The notes: generated by a model not told the origin, from the sequence alone. DNA of 64,000 nucleotides from CADEED01 sp043747835 (GCA_043747835.1 JAYTOK010000091.1:1-64000), one strand, 5' to 3'; positions 51,327-60,317 are shown, numbered from the stretch's first letter. Made by a program: numbers and translations.

Positions 51327-53841
51327 CGCGTGCGGTTCTGACGAACTGCTCGATGGCTTCGAGCACCTGGGGCTGGTTCGACTGGATGATGTAGTGGGAG
51401 GCGTTCTGCATCTCCAGCACCTGCCCCTTTTCGACGGAGCGGCGGAATAAGTCGATGCTCTCGCGTTTCATCGCGTCGAGAAGGTGGGAGCGTTCGCCGA
51501 GGGTCGCTATCAGTTCGCTGTCCTTTGCGTCGTACCACGGCGGCAGCGGCTTGTCCGGATCCTCGAATGCGTAGATCGCCAGCGCCGGGATCTTCACTTT
51601 CGAGTAGTCAGGCGCGTCGATCGCCGCCGTGATCGCCTGCTGCGCGCGCCCATCGATATTGGGAGTTCCCGCAAGCGCCGGATCGTTCACGCGATGGAAC
51701 GCGATGAGTTCGCCTTCCGGCAGTCGCAGGTGTCCGCGCTCGAGCAGCAGTTTCGTCAGCGCATCGAAGTTCAGAAATGCCTGCGGCGGGATCGGCGGCT
51801 CGGGCGGCAGGAACCGGCCGAGCTCGCGCAGACGTACCGCTGCGGGGGCGTTTCGATCGCCCGAGCGGTCGTAGGCGGCGTCCAGATAGATGAGTGCGTC
51901 GAAGCGCTCGGCATGATTCCCGCCTAACCAGGTGAGCTCGTCGCCCGCGATCGAATGGCCGACGAGGATCGCCTTGTCGAGTCGCATCGCGTCCATCATC
52001 CGCAATACATCCTGCGCGAGCCGCGGCGTGTCGTAGCCGAAGTCGGGTTTGCTCGAATATCCGGTGCCACGGCGCGTCATCGCGACCACGCGATGCTCTC
52101 TTGCGAGCAAGGGTGCGAGCTCATCGAAGCTGTGCGCCGTGGCGCCGAGACCGGGCAGCAGCAGGAGGGGGGAGCCCGTGCCGCCGAAATCCAGCACTTC
52201 GAGCTGCACGCCGGGCTCGACGGTGATGGAGTGCGTGTCGTGCGACGCGGCGTCTCGCCAGCGCGCTTGCTGAAGATCCTTGCGCTCCGATGGCAGCGGA
52301 CAAGTGTCGAGGTCGTCGCCCAGGATACCGGGCAGTGTCACCGACTTCTGCAGTGAGCCCGCGTTCTCCCATGCCGTCACCGTGATGGTGTCGTGTTTCG
52401 CGAGACGCGCCGAGCCGATGGAGAGTCGCAGGCGATGGCTGTAGGGCTGCTGTGCCCAAAGGGGCGCGAAGGTGACGTCGTCGTATACGCGACTCGACGC
52501 GATCTCGTTGAGTTGCGCGCTGATCTGCACGGGATGCGTGATCGCGCTGAAGCAATCGACGTCAATGCGATTGCCCGCCTCGTCGACCTTGGCGCTGCAC
52601 CACCCGAGACCCGGCAGCGTGTGGCGCCTTCCGTTCGTGGCGAGGCTGTGCTCGCGCGGCTTCAGCAGCGTCAACGAATAGTCGAGGTGCAGTTCGGGCT
52701 GCACGCCGCGCAGCCGCTGCAGCGCCCTCTCCGGCAGCATCCAGACATGGGTCAGCGCTCCACCACCGCGGGCGTCGGTGATGTAGTTCGCGGGTCGAAG
52801 CGATACGACTGGCGTGCCGCCAGCGAAGTAGTTTGCCTGAACGTGAATCAGTTTCGCGCGCCAATCGAGCGGGAGTCCTCGTGCTTCGATCGCGGTCAGA
52901 AATGCAACCGAGTCGGCGCCGGCGCCGCCGAGAGCCTCTTCGTCCCAGAGCGGGGCGCCGTTTCTGGCCGCGACGAATGCCACGTCGGTCGACTGAGCGG
53001 AGCGAATCGCGGCGGGGAAGCAGGTGCGGGTGCTGCGCAGGGAGATGCGCGCGGCGTCCGCCGGCGGTGCCGGGCCGGACGCCGCTTGCAGCGCGAACGT
53101 GGATTTCCATGGCATCAGGCCCATCGGCAGGACGAACGAAAGCACGATGACGCAGACCGTGACGACCAGCAGACCGCGAGCAAGCGTCAGGTTTCGGCGC
53201 CAGTACACGAGCCAGAGTGCGAACACGACGAGCACGATCGACCCCAGCCTCGCGGGTGTGATTCCCAGCCAGACCATGCCGGAGGGGACCAGTTCGTCGT
53301 AGAACCCGGGTTGCAACGGGCCCGGTGGGCGCACGAACGGCGTCGGAATCACGAACACGCAGACGAAAATGGTGAACAACACGCCGAAGGCCTGGACGAA
53401 AGTGCGCGTGATGATCGCGACGAGCATCAGGATCGGCATGAGCATCAGGAACAGCTCGTCGGGCAACAACAGCGCGTCCAGCAGGATCTCGGACCCTGAG
53501 AAGGCGAGACTGACGTCGGCGAGAACCACGCCGACGGTATGGGGTAGGTAGACGGTTCCCAGCACCAGCGCGATCTTCGCGCCGAGCAGCTCGCGCTTGC
53601 GCACGGGCCGACACAGCCAGTCCTCGGTGAGGCTGACGGGCGAATCGAGCTGAAACACCGAGATGATCAGCACGGTGAACGCCACCAGCAGCACCGCCTT
53701 GCCCCAGAGCGACCACAACGGCAGCAGATCCAGGCGCAGGATGAGCGCGTCGCCGAGGAAGAGCAGGGCGGTGAGCGCGATCAGTGGCAACAGGCTCCGC
53801 GCATCCTTCTTCAAGATGGCGCCGAAGACGACCAAGTTCAT
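51316..53841 (-). CDS. ABC-2-type permease fused to an alpha/beta hydrolase
   Basis: An 841-residue single frame with two unrelated parts. Residues 1-310 hold about six membrane segments (GAILKKDARSLLPLIALTAL, LTEDWLCRPVRKRELLGAKI) of the ABC-2/YtrC-like permease type. A periplasmic or linker region of about 250 residues follows. From about 560 an alpha/beta hydrolase begins: SPLLLLPGLGATAHSFDELA, MTRRGTGYSSKPDFGYDTPR, nucleophile AILVGHSIAGDELTW and His in NASHYIIQSNQPQ. Standard ABC permeases lack any such domain. It overlaps the ABC ATPase gene by four bases and shares a GntR regulator. The fusion suggests export or import coupled to hydrolysis of the same compound. Confidence 0.82.
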   Translation of the reverse strand: MNLVVFGAILKKDARSLLPLIALTALLFLGDALILRLDLLPLWSLWGKAVLLVAFTVLIISVFQLDSPVSLTEDWLCRPVRKRELLGAKIALVLGTVYLPHTVGVVLADVSLAFSGSEILLDALLLPDELFLMLMPILMLVAIITRTFVQAFGVLFTIFVCVFVIPTPFVRPPGPLQPGFYDELVPSGMVWLGITPARLGSIVLVVFALWLVYWRRNLTLARGLLVVTVCVIVLSFVLPMGLMPWKSTFALQAASGPAPPADAARISLRSTRTCFPAAIRSAQSTDVAFVAARNGAPLWDEEALGGAGADSVAFLTAIEARGLPLDWRAKLIHVQANYFAGGTPVVSLRPANYITDARGGGALTHVWMLPERALQRLRGVQPELHLDYSLTLLKPREHSLATNGRRHTLPGLGWCSAKVDEAGNRIDVDCFSAITHPVQISAQLNEIASSRVYDDVTFAPLWAQQPYSHRLRLSIGSARLAKHDTITVTAWENAGSLQKSVTLPGILGDDLDTCPLPSERKDLQQARWRDAASHDTHSITVEPGVQLEVLDFGGTGSPLLLLPGLGATAHSFDELAPLLAREHRVVAMTRRGTGYSSKPDFGYDTPRLAQDVLRMMDAMRLDKAILVGHSIAGDELTWLGGNHAERFDALIYLDAAYDRSGDRNAPAAVRLRELGRFLPPEPPIPPQAFLNFDALTKLLLERGHLRLPEGELIAFHRVNDPALAGTPNIDGRAQQAITAAIDAPDYSKVKIPALAIYAFEDPDKPLPPWYDAKDSELIATLGERSHLLDAMKRESIDLFRRSVEKGQVLEMQNASHYIIQSNQPQVLEAIEQFVRTARASR

Positions 53842-54752
53842 CGCGGTAGATTCCGCTTGCGGTGCTGCATGAGTGAGTTCGCGATCGCGCGCAACGGCAT
53901 CGGTTCGGATTCCATTCGCACCGCGCCGAACCGCTCCGCGAGCTGTCGCAGCAGCACATCGTCGTTCTCGTAGTTGGACGCGATGAAACGCAGGCGGTGA
54001 CCTTCCGTCTCCGGCAGCAACCATTCGTCGGGCAGCCGGTGCGCCGGCTCCTTGACCGCCGAGAGCGTCGCGCGCACTTCGCGGAAGCGCATCCGCAGGT
54101 CGTCGATGCCTTCCTGCAGCAGCAACCCGCCGTTCTGCATGAAGGCCACGTGCGTGATGAAAGTTTCGATCTCCGTGAGCTCATGCGAGGAGATCAGGAT
54201 CGTGGTGTCGGCTGCCTGCTGGAGCAGGCCGTTCACCACCTCGTCGCGCACCAGCGTGTCGAGACCGCTCAGCGGCTCGTCCAGCACCAGTAGTTTGGGG
54301 CGGAAAGCGAGCGCGCCGACCAGCAATGCCTTCAGGCGCATGCCGTGCGAAAGATGTTTGATCTTGCGGGAGGGTGGCAGTTCGAACTGCGCGCGCAACT
54401 CATTCTCGAGCGCTCTGTCCCAGGCAGGATAGAGCTTGCGCAGATAGTCGAAGTATTGGGCGAGCGTGAGCCCGTCGGGCAGCGTCTGACTCTCCGAGAC
54501 GTAGCCGATGCGCTCGAAATCCTTCGCGGCCAGCCGGCGCGACGGCGTGCCGAGCACGGTGATGTCGCCGCGGTCGGGGCGCAGGATGTTCATCAGCATG
54601 CGGATCGTCGTCGTCTTGCCCGTGCCGTTGGGCCCGATCAGCGCGAACACCGAACCTTCCGGCACCCGGAGGCTCAGGTCTTCGATGGCTTCGAACCGGC
54701 CGAAGCGCTTGGCGACGTGATGCGTCTCGATGATCATCGGGCCGCTAACCAT
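53838..54752 (-). CDS. ABC transporter ATP-binding protein
   Basis: A 304-residue ATPase. Walker A is GPNGTGKTT, the Q-loop lies in YVSESQTLPDG, the signature reads LSHGMRLKALLVG (LSHGM in place of LSGGQ), Walker B is KLLVLDEPLSGLD and the H-loop is ILISSHELTEIE. The C-terminal extension resembles drug or antibiotic exporter ATPases of the YtrB type. It overlaps the upstream GntR gene by eight bases and the downstream permease-hydrolase gene by four. It powers the transporter whose permease is fused to the hydrolase. The start could also be 54737 (MIIETHHV). Confidence 0.93.
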   Translation of the reverse strand: MVSGPMIIETHHVAKRFGRFEAIEDLSLRVPEGSVFALIGPNGTGKTTTIRMLMNILRPDRGDITVLGTPSRRLAAKDFERIGYVSESQTLPDGLTLAQYFDYLRKLYPAWDRALENELRAQFELPPSRKIKHLSHGMRLKALLVGALAFRPKLLVLDEPLSGLDTLVRDEVVNGLLQQAADTTILISSHELTEIETFITHVAFMQNGGLLLQEGIDDLRMRFREVRATLSAVKEPAHRLPDEWLLPETEGHRLRFIASNYENDDVLLRQLAERFGAVRMESEPMPLRAIANSLMQHRKRNLPR

Positions 54753-55146
54753 TGGATGTGGCCTTGAGTCCGCGCATGTCCGTCCACGCGTCCGCCACCG
54801 CCTGCTGCACTTCGCCGAGTCCCGCGCCCACGCGCAGCGCCTCCACGACCAACTTCTCCACTTCGTCCTCGAGCAGGCGCTTGCGATCTCCCGCGCGCGC
54901 CTTCGGCGCCTGCGCCACCACGGTTCCCACTCCCGGTTGCGCCATCAACCAGCGTTCCTGGATCAGGTGCTGAACGACCTTGTGGGCGGTGTTCGGGTGG
55001 ATCTTGAGATCCAGCGCCAGCGTGCGAACCGAAGGGAATGCCTCGCCGGCCTTCAGTTCGCCGGCGATGATGGACTTGAGGGCGGCGAAGACGACCTGGT
55101 CGAAGAGGGACTGGCCAGGATTGAATTTCAGCTTGAAGGGAACCAT
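54745..55146 (-). CDS. YtrA-subfamily GntR regulator
   Basis: A 133-residue regulator with only a winged-helix domain (FDQVVFAALKSIIAGELKAG, FPSVRTLALDLKIHPNTAHK, VVQHLIQERWLM) and a short helical tail, the YtrA layout. YtrA-type regulators repress nearby ABC transporter operons and respond to cell-envelope antibiotics in Bacillus. GGAGG lies four bases before the ATG at 55146. A perfect 7-bp dyad operator at 55157-55179 overlaps the promoter. It is the first gene of the ABC operon, so it likely autoregulates and controls the permease-hydrolase fusion. Confidence 0.93.
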   Translation of the reverse strand: MVPFKLKFNPGQSLFDQVVFAALKSIIAGELKAGEAFPSVRTLALDLKIHPNTAHKVVQHLIQERWLMAQPGVGTVVAQAPKARAGDRKRLLEDEVEKLVVEALRVGAGLGEVQQAVADAWTDMRGLKATSNG

Positions 55147-55156
55147 GCAGCCTCCG

Positions 55157-55179
55157 GTGTCACATGAGTACTGTGACAC
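55157..55179. promoter_or_regulatory. YtrA-type operator
   Basis: GTGTCAC-ATGAGTACT-GTGACAC is a perfect 7-bp inverted repeat with a nine-base spacer, ending 11 bp upstream of the GntR start codon. YtrA-family repressors bind dyads of this type over their own promoters. Confidence 0.7.
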
Positions 55180-55284
55180 ATGGACAGGCGCGTGGAAACC
55201 CCGCCGATGCGCGCAGGCGAGATGCGATGATCGGGCGTCTGGGCACAGATTGAGCTGTTAGACGCTCACATCGCAGGCCCGCTC

Positions 55285-56265
55285 ATGATTATCAAGGTGT
55301 TCCGCAGTGCGCTCGCCGTGCTACTCCTCCTCCCGGCTCTCGCCGCCGCCGAGGTCGACAAGTCGAGATTTCCGCCCTGGCTTCCCGGCTGGATCTGGGA
55401 CAACGATGCGACATCCCATCTGATGACTCCGCGGTTCGTGCTCGAGCTGCGGCGCGACATCGAGTGGTTTCCCGTCCTCTCGAAGATCGATGCGGATGGA
55501 GCCGAAGCGGATGCACTCGAGGATTCTATTTCGGGTCGACTCTCGAGAAGTTTCGCGCCGCGGGATCTCGTCGGGGGTTCGCTTCGGATCGGTGACCGAA
55601 AGTCCGGAATCGACCTGGCGATACGCATCGATCCCGCGTTCTCGCCCGAAGTGCGCGCGCTCATCGAGGACGCCGCCCGGCGGTTCGTCAGTGTGGCACT
55701 CGATCGAAGAGTCATCGCACTTTCGATCGGGCGTACCGTTTCCCGACCCTCTCCATTTCCAGAACCGTATGAACTGAAGGATGGAGAAGAGGTGACCGAT
55801 CTCGCGGGGCGAAAGAAGCTAACCTCCGATTTCGGGCTCCATCTCCGTCAACGTCCGCCGCCGCCGTCGGCAGCGGAGTTCGCAGCTCGACTGAAATCGG
55901 CGCTCGAATCGCGCAACGGCGAGCCTTCGCTCCTCGTGATCACCTCTTACAAGGGCGACGCGTGGTGGGGAAGGGGCTACTACCGGCACTTCGACCTCAC
56001 TACACAGCAACTCTCCCGTGAATCGCCGTCGCGCGGCTATTTGTACATCGCGCTCAACACGGACAAGCTGACTCCCGGCGTGGACAACTGGAAAGACGCC
56101 GACTTTTGGGCGTCGAAGCTCGGTCACGAGATTCTCCACAATCTCGGCTACTGGCACCCGCCCTACAAGGACCCGCCACACCGCGACGAGCACGTCACCG
56201 CGGGATCCTGGCCGCTGCCCGTCTCGTACGAATACGCTTTGCTCGATCGCCTGAAGAGTCGTTAG
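55285..56265 (+). CDS. Secreted protein with metzincin-type zinc motif
   Basis: A 326-residue exported protein (signal FRSALAVLLLLPALAAAEVD). The first 270 residues have no recognised domain. The motif HEILHNLGYWH (residues 281-291) fits the metzincin consensus HExxHxxGxxH with H281, E282, H285, G288 and H291 in place. No methionine follows, so the Met-turn that defines true metzincins is absent. It probably binds zinc and may be a peptidase. It stands alone, opposite the GntR operon, 26 bp before the next gene. I cannot assign a named family. Confidence 0.65.
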   Translation: MIIKVFRSALAVLLLLPALAAAEVDKSRFPPWLPGWIWDNDATSHLMTPRFVLELRRDIEWFPVLSKIDADGAEADALEDSISGRLSRSFAPRDLVGGSLRIGDRKSGIDLAIRIDPAFSPEVRALIEDAARRFVSVALDRRVIALSIGRTVSRPSPFPEPYELKDGEEVTDLAGRKKLTSDFGLHLRQRPPPPSAAEFAARLKSALESRNGEPSLLVITSYKGDAWWGRGYYRHFDLTTQQLSRESPSRGYLYIALNTDKLTPGVDNWKDADFWASKLGHEILHNLGYWHPPYKDPPHRDEHVTAGSWPLPVSYEYALLDRLKSR

Positions 56266-56291
56266 TCTCCGTGAAGAAAAAGGGAGGACTT

Positions 56292-57086
56292 ATGCTCGAT
56301 AAGTTGAAGAACGCAGTCACGATCCTGTCGTTGTGCATCGCGGTGTATGCCGCGTGGAAGGCGATTCCCGCGGACGAGAAGATCAAGGCGCTGACTGCGC
56401 AGGCCGCGGAACAGCAGCTCGCCACCAACGAGCTCAACAACAAACTGAACCAGGCGGAAGCCGATCTCAAGAACATCGAGTCGACCCGCAAGCTGAGCTT
56501 CGACCTTTATCAGGAAGTGAAGACGGTGCTGAGCCGCAGTTCCGGGGGCTCACGCGAGGAGGACGCGGTCCGCGTGCTCGTCGAGTCGCTGGCGGAAGAT
56601 CCGCTGCGCTCCAAGTTGCTGAGCGTGATCGCGGCGACCACGAAGAACGCGGAGGTGAAGGCGGCGGCGACCGCGACGTCAAAGTTCTACGAAGAGCAGT
56701 CGCGGCTTCCGGTGCAGGCGGTGCAGGCCGCTTCCAGCGCGACCGGGGCGGCCCAGCCGTCATCGGCGTCGGCGCTCACGTCGCTAAACGTCGACTTCTT
56801 CTACTGCGAGCTCAAGCGCCACACGTCCGAGCCGATCGCGCAGGCCGCGAGAAGCGCCAGGCCGTCCGGCTCCAAAGGGACGTGGCGCGCGCGGCTGCTG
56901 CCAGAGAGCATCAATCAGCAGCCTAGCTACCAGATCACGAGCAGCGTGATCCGCTTCAATCCGCCGGGCGAGCGCGAGGCCGCGAACGAGCTGGCGAAGG
57001 ATCTGGCCGCGCGCGCGGTAACCGCGCGACTGCAGGAGACGGACTATCCGACGCCGGGGTATGTGAGCGTGTTCGTTTGTCAGTGA
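56292..57086 (+). CDS. Hypothetical membrane-anchored protein with coiled coil
   Basis: A 264-residue protein that I do not recognise. An N-terminal membrane segment (AVTILSLCIAVYAAWKAIP) is followed by a probable coiled coil (about 30-70, LTAQAAEQQLATNELNNKLN) and an Ala-rich region. The C-terminal part (YPTPGYVSVFVCQ) looks like an extra beta strand. AGGAGG lies five bases before the ATG. The repeated KNAEVK and QAVQAAS stretches suggest low complexity rather than a catalytic fold. It is probably co-transcribed with the metzincin-like gene and ends before the hairpin at 57099. Confidence 0.65.
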   Translation: MLDKLKNAVTILSLCIAVYAAWKAIPADEKIKALTAQAAEQQLATNELNNKLNQAEADLKNIESTRKLSFDLYQEVKTVLSRSSGGSREEDAVRVLVESLAEDPLRSKLLSVIAATTKNAEVKAAATATSKFYEEQSRLPVQAVQAASSATGAAQPSSASALTSLNVDFFYCELKRHTSEPIAQAARSARPSGSKGTWRARLLPESINQQPSYQITSSVIRFNPPGEREAANELAKDLAARAVTARLQETDYPTPGYVSVFVCQ

Positions 57087-57098
57087 GCGAACAAGAAA

Positions 57099-57128
57099 AA
57101 GGGGTCAGACCCATGGATCTGACCCCTT
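57099..57128. terminator. AAGGGGTCAGA hairpin between convergent genes
   Basis: AAGGGGTCAGA-CCCATGGA-TCTGACCCCTT is an 11-bp perfect stem with an eight-base loop, located between the coiled-coil gene and the pectate lyase. Similar AAGGGGTCAGA palindromes are common intergenic repeats of proteobacteria and may relate to REP elements. Either bidirectional termination or a mobile repeat is possible. Confidence 0.65.
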
Positions 57129-57141
57129 GAACACCTTCTGA

Positions 57142-58944
57142 CTACTGAACCTTGCCGACGCCGACCTGGCCCGGTAGCGACGACGACAGACCCGTCGCCG
57201 CGTCCAGCGTGTACGTGTACGGCACCGTCACCGTGCAGGTCGAGTCGAACTGACCGCCGCTGATGATCGGCACCACCAGCGCGCCGTTGCCCACCGACCG
57301 GTCGTACGAGATCGAGTCGAGGAAGTTTGACCTCGTCTGCCAGCAACCCGGTGAAGCCGAGTCATCGGACGCGAGCAGCGGATTGTTCGAATTCTTGAAG
57401 TAGTTTCCTTCGACGAGAATCCGTCCGCCCATGCGCGAATTGATGCCATGGATCATGTCGCTGTTGCTGAGGTTGGAGAAGTAGTTGTTGTAGCTGTGCG
57501 CGAGACCATGGCGCAGCAGCGGCGTGCGCTGCTCGATGTTCTCGTACCAGTTGTGGTGGAACGTGATGTTCGTGTTGGCCGAGTCGCTGTCGCTCGAGCC
57601 GATCAACCCCGCCCGGCTGGAATTCCGGTAGTGGTTGTACGACACGGTCACGTTCGTGACGCCCGCCTTCATGTCCAGCAACGAATCATATCCATCCGAT
57701 TCGCCACCGCTGGCTTCCAGCGTGTTGTGGTCGATCCAGATGTTGTTGACCGTCGTCTCCATGCCGATCGCATCGCCACCGTTCGAGAGGGGCGAGCCGC
57801 TCTTCTTCACGTTCTTGATGTGAAGGTTGCGGATGATGATGTTGGATGAATTGCGGACGTGGAGACCGATCTGGTCCAGCACGCCGCTCGTGCCAACACC
57901 GATGATCGTGATGTTGCTGACACCCTTGAGCTCGACTTCGGTCGCCGTCGTGTCACAGCTGCCCGACACCTTCGTCGTATTGCCGTGATTGATCGTGCCG
58001 TTCACGCGGATGATGATTGGCGTGCTCACGCTCGCACGGCCGCACAGCGCCGCGTTGATCTGCGTGCCGGTGCTCGCCGTCACGGTTGCGCCGCCCGCGC
58101 CACCCGTGGTCGCGCGACCGAAGCCAACCGGCGTGTTGCCGCCGCTGCTGCTGCTGGACGAGCCGTTCACCGTGATGCTGAACGCCTGCGTCGAGTTCGT
58201 GCCGCAGCTATTGCGGTACGTCGCAGTCGCCGAGCACGAGGACGTCGGGCTGACGGTCTGCGTGCGCGAAGTACCCGTAGTGCCGCAACCGCTCCACGAC
58301 CAGGTGCCGCCGGAAGACGGTGTCGGTGCGAACGCCACGGACTGACCGGACGTGATCGTCGCGCTCGCGGTCTGCGTGCCATTGATGAACGGGACGATGG
58401 CTGTCGCCGGACAGGTCGGCGTGCTCACCGTGATGGTGTGAACGCGCGTCGAGCTCGTGCCGCAGCTGTTGACGTAAGTCGCGGTCGCGGAGCACGACGC
58501 AGTCGGGAACACAGTTTGTGTTCTCGCGCTGCCGGCAGTGCCGCAGCCGCTCCAGGACCAGCTTCCGCCTGTGGTCGGCGTCGGCGAGAAGGCAACCTGA
58601 GCGCCGGAAGCGACAGTCGCGGTGGCAGTCGACGTGCCGTTGATGACCGCTCCGATCGTCGTCGCGGGGCAGGCCGGCGGTGTCACCACCGCGCCGTACG
58701 AGCAGTACCGCGGCGTGCCGACGCTGATGGACGGGAAGAGTGAGGCCGAACACGTGATCGGCCCCGTGAGGTTGGCGTAAACGAAGGTGCCGGACTTGCC
58801 GTACGCCACCGAGCGCGACCCGGAGAACGAGCAGGTCTCGCCATCCTTGCCGCATTTTGTGTAACCGCTCGGAGCGTCGGTGGCCGCATGGGCGCCCGCG
58901 GCGAGCGCAAGCAAAGCTGCGACGCCCAGAATTTTCCTGAACAT
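57142..58944 (-). CDS. Secreted pectate lyase (PL1) with two N-terminal tandem modules
   Basis: A 600-residue secreted enzyme (signal GVAALLALAAGAHAAT). A small N-terminal cysteine-bearing module (YTKCGKDGETCSFSGSRSVA) precedes two tandem modules of about 84 residues (about 90-175 and 176-260) that share GSWSWSGCGT and SCSATATY...NSCGT. They may bind polysaccharide. The C-terminal PL1 beta-helix has IDHNTLEASGGESDGYDSLL (calcium-binding Asp/Glu), then LDMKAGVTNVTVSYNHYRN, FHHNWYENIEQRTPLLRHG and SYNNYFSNLSNSDMI. Such enzymes cut polygalacturonate by beta-elimination. AGGGGG precedes the ATG. It is independent of its neighbours. Confidence 0.92.
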   Translation of the reverse strand: MFRKILGVAALLALAAGAHAATDAPSGYTKCGKDGETCSFSGSRSVAYGKSGTFVYANLTGPITCSASLFPSISVGTPRYCSYGAVVTPPACPATTIGAVINGTSTATATVASGAQVAFSPTPTTGGSWSWSGCGTAGSARTQTVFPTASCSATATYVNSCGTSSTRVHTITVSTPTCPATAIVPFINGTQTASATITSGQSVAFAPTPSSGGTWSWSGCGTTGTSRTQTVSPTSSCSATATYRNSCGTNSTQAFSITVNGSSSSSSGGNTPVGFGRATTGGAGGATVTASTGTQINAALCGRASVSTPIIIRVNGTINHGNTTKVSGSCDTTATEVELKGVSNITIIGVGTSGVLDQIGLHVRNSSNIIIRNLHIKNVKKSGSPLSNGGDAIGMETTVNNIWIDHNTLEASGGESDGYDSLLDMKAGVTNVTVSYNHYRNSSRAGLIGSSDSDSANTNITFHHNWYENIEQRTPLLRHGLAHSYNNYFSNLSNSDMIHGINSRMGGRILVEGNYFKNSNNPLLASDDSASPGCWQTRSNFLDSISYDRSVGNGALVVPIISGGQFDSTCTVTVPYTYTLDAATGLSSSLPGQVGVGKVQ

Positions 58945-59169
58945 GAGAATCCCCCTTGTGTCTGAAGTCGATCCATCAACCATTTTTTATTGAGCGAAAG
59001 GCGTTCGCCACCCGTCGCTCGACACCGCTATGTCCTGCGGTTACCTTCCGCTTGACACCGGTAGACAAGCCGAGACTAGCACAGTGGCCGGGGAAGGCCA
59101 CTCGTGTCGGAAATCGCGTACGCGCGGGCCCGATTCGGGCGCTGGACGGGAGTTATGTTAGGAGCGAGC

Positions 59170-60045
59170 TCAACGCGCGCCGATGATTTCGCGCGCGCGC
59201 TTCTTCATCGTTTCATACCGCTTCGCGGACTCGGCGCACTTCGTGGCGGCCATCTTGCTGGAGGCCTGCACGCGTCCGGCGCCGCGGCCCGTGAACACGA
59301 AGACCTGCGATTTGGGGCCGTTTGGCGTCCAACGGTGGAACGGGCCCCACTGCGTGCCTTCGACCTTCGGCAATCCCGCTTCCAGCAGCGCGCACTCCTC
59401 GGTCGGTAGATAGCTAGAGTGCACCCGCAGCGTCCTGAGCTTCTTCAGGGTCAGCGCCGGAAGCATCGCGGGATACCTGGCGCGGATCTTCGTCTGAAAG
59501 AGGGCCAGCACTTCGAGCGAGCGCAGTCCGCGCAGGAATTCGACGTCCGCGATCGGCTGGTTCCAGTCCAGCGTGCCGTGGATCGCGAGATAGCGCAGTG
59601 CCTTGATGCCTGCGAGTCCGCCGAAGTCCTCGACCCGACGCAGATTCTCGAGGTGTAGCGCGCGCAGCTTCTTCAGGCCAGCCAGCGGCGAGAGATCGTC
59701 GAATCCGGAAATGTATTCCAGCACGAGTTCCTCGACCGACCGCATCCCCGAAATGAATCCGATGTCCTTCGGTCGAGCGTGCGTGATGCGCAATCGTCTG
59801 ATCTTGCTCAGCACGCCGACGGCCTCGAGCTGCTCGGCCGTTGGCTCGTGCAGCGTGAGCTCTTCGAGTCGCGGCAACGTCAGTACCCGGCGCCAGTTTT
59901 CTTCGTCCTTGCCGATCGTGACGATCTTGATCCTGGGATCGCCCTCGCGGACCTTGCCGATGCCGTACGCATAGCGTTCACGGTTGGGAACGATGGTCCA
60001 GTAGCCCTTGTCCCGCGGTAGCGAGTCGCCGAAGTGATGCTTCAT
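59170..60045 (-). CDS. Leucine-rich-repeat-like protein
   Basis: A 291-residue protein without signal peptide. At least five repeats of about 25 residues run from residue 50 to 230, such as LPRLEELTLHEPTAEQLEAV, LAGLKKLRALHLENLRRVED and LRGLRSLEVLALFQTKIRAR, with a leucine pattern of LRR or DUF-LRR proteins. A Lys/Arg-rich C-terminal tail follows. It is probably a cytoplasmic protein-binding scaffold. It is divergent from no obvious partner; the flanking 225 bp to the pectate lyase hold no gene that I can see. Confidence 0.78.
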   Translation of the reverse strand: MKHHFGDSLPRDKGYWTIVPNRERYAYGIGKVREGDPRIKIVTIGKDEENWRRVLTLPRLEELTLHEPTAEQLEAVGVLSKIRRLRITHARPKDIGFISGMRSVEELVLEYISGFDDLSPLAGLKKLRALHLENLRRVEDFGGLAGIKALRYLAIHGTLDWNQPIADVEFLRGLRSLEVLALFQTKIRARYPAMLPALTLKKLRTLRVHSSYLPTEECALLEAGLPKVEGTQWGPFHRWTPNGPKSQVFVFTGRGAGRVQASSKMAATKCAESAKRYETMKKRAREIIGAR

Positions 60046-60091
60046 GCGGCGGAGGCTAACGAGCCGGATCGCTCACTTCCAGCCCGGCACT

Positions 60092-60316
60092 TCAAGCTGT
60101 GACCTGGCCCACCACTCGGCGCACCCAGGGCGCGATGAACGTGACGGTGGGAAACGCGACGGGCCACGTCGCCGCGCAGCTCTTGAGCCACTGCGAGACA
60201 AATCCTTCCTGGAATCCCATGCTGGTCGCGAGCACGAAGGCGGACACGATGGCCACCATGATGGAAGAGAGCAGAGCGCCGAACACGAGAGGCGCGAATC
60301 GAGAGGGAATACGCAT
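60092..60316 (-). CDS. DUF2798 small membrane protein
   Basis: A 74-residue protein with two membrane segments (FAPLVFGALLSSIMVAIVSA, AFPTVTFIAPWVRRVVG) and the DUF2798 layout. It is separated by one base from the DUF2938 gene on the same strand and is probably co-transcribed with it. The function of the family is unknown; such pairs are often found near stress regulators, here a MerR-type one. Confidence 0.8.
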   Translation of the reverse strand: MRIPSRFAPLVFGALLSSIMVAIVSAFVLATSMGFQEGFVSQWLKSCAATWPVAFPTVTFIAPWVRRVVGQVTA

Positions 60317-60317
60317 G

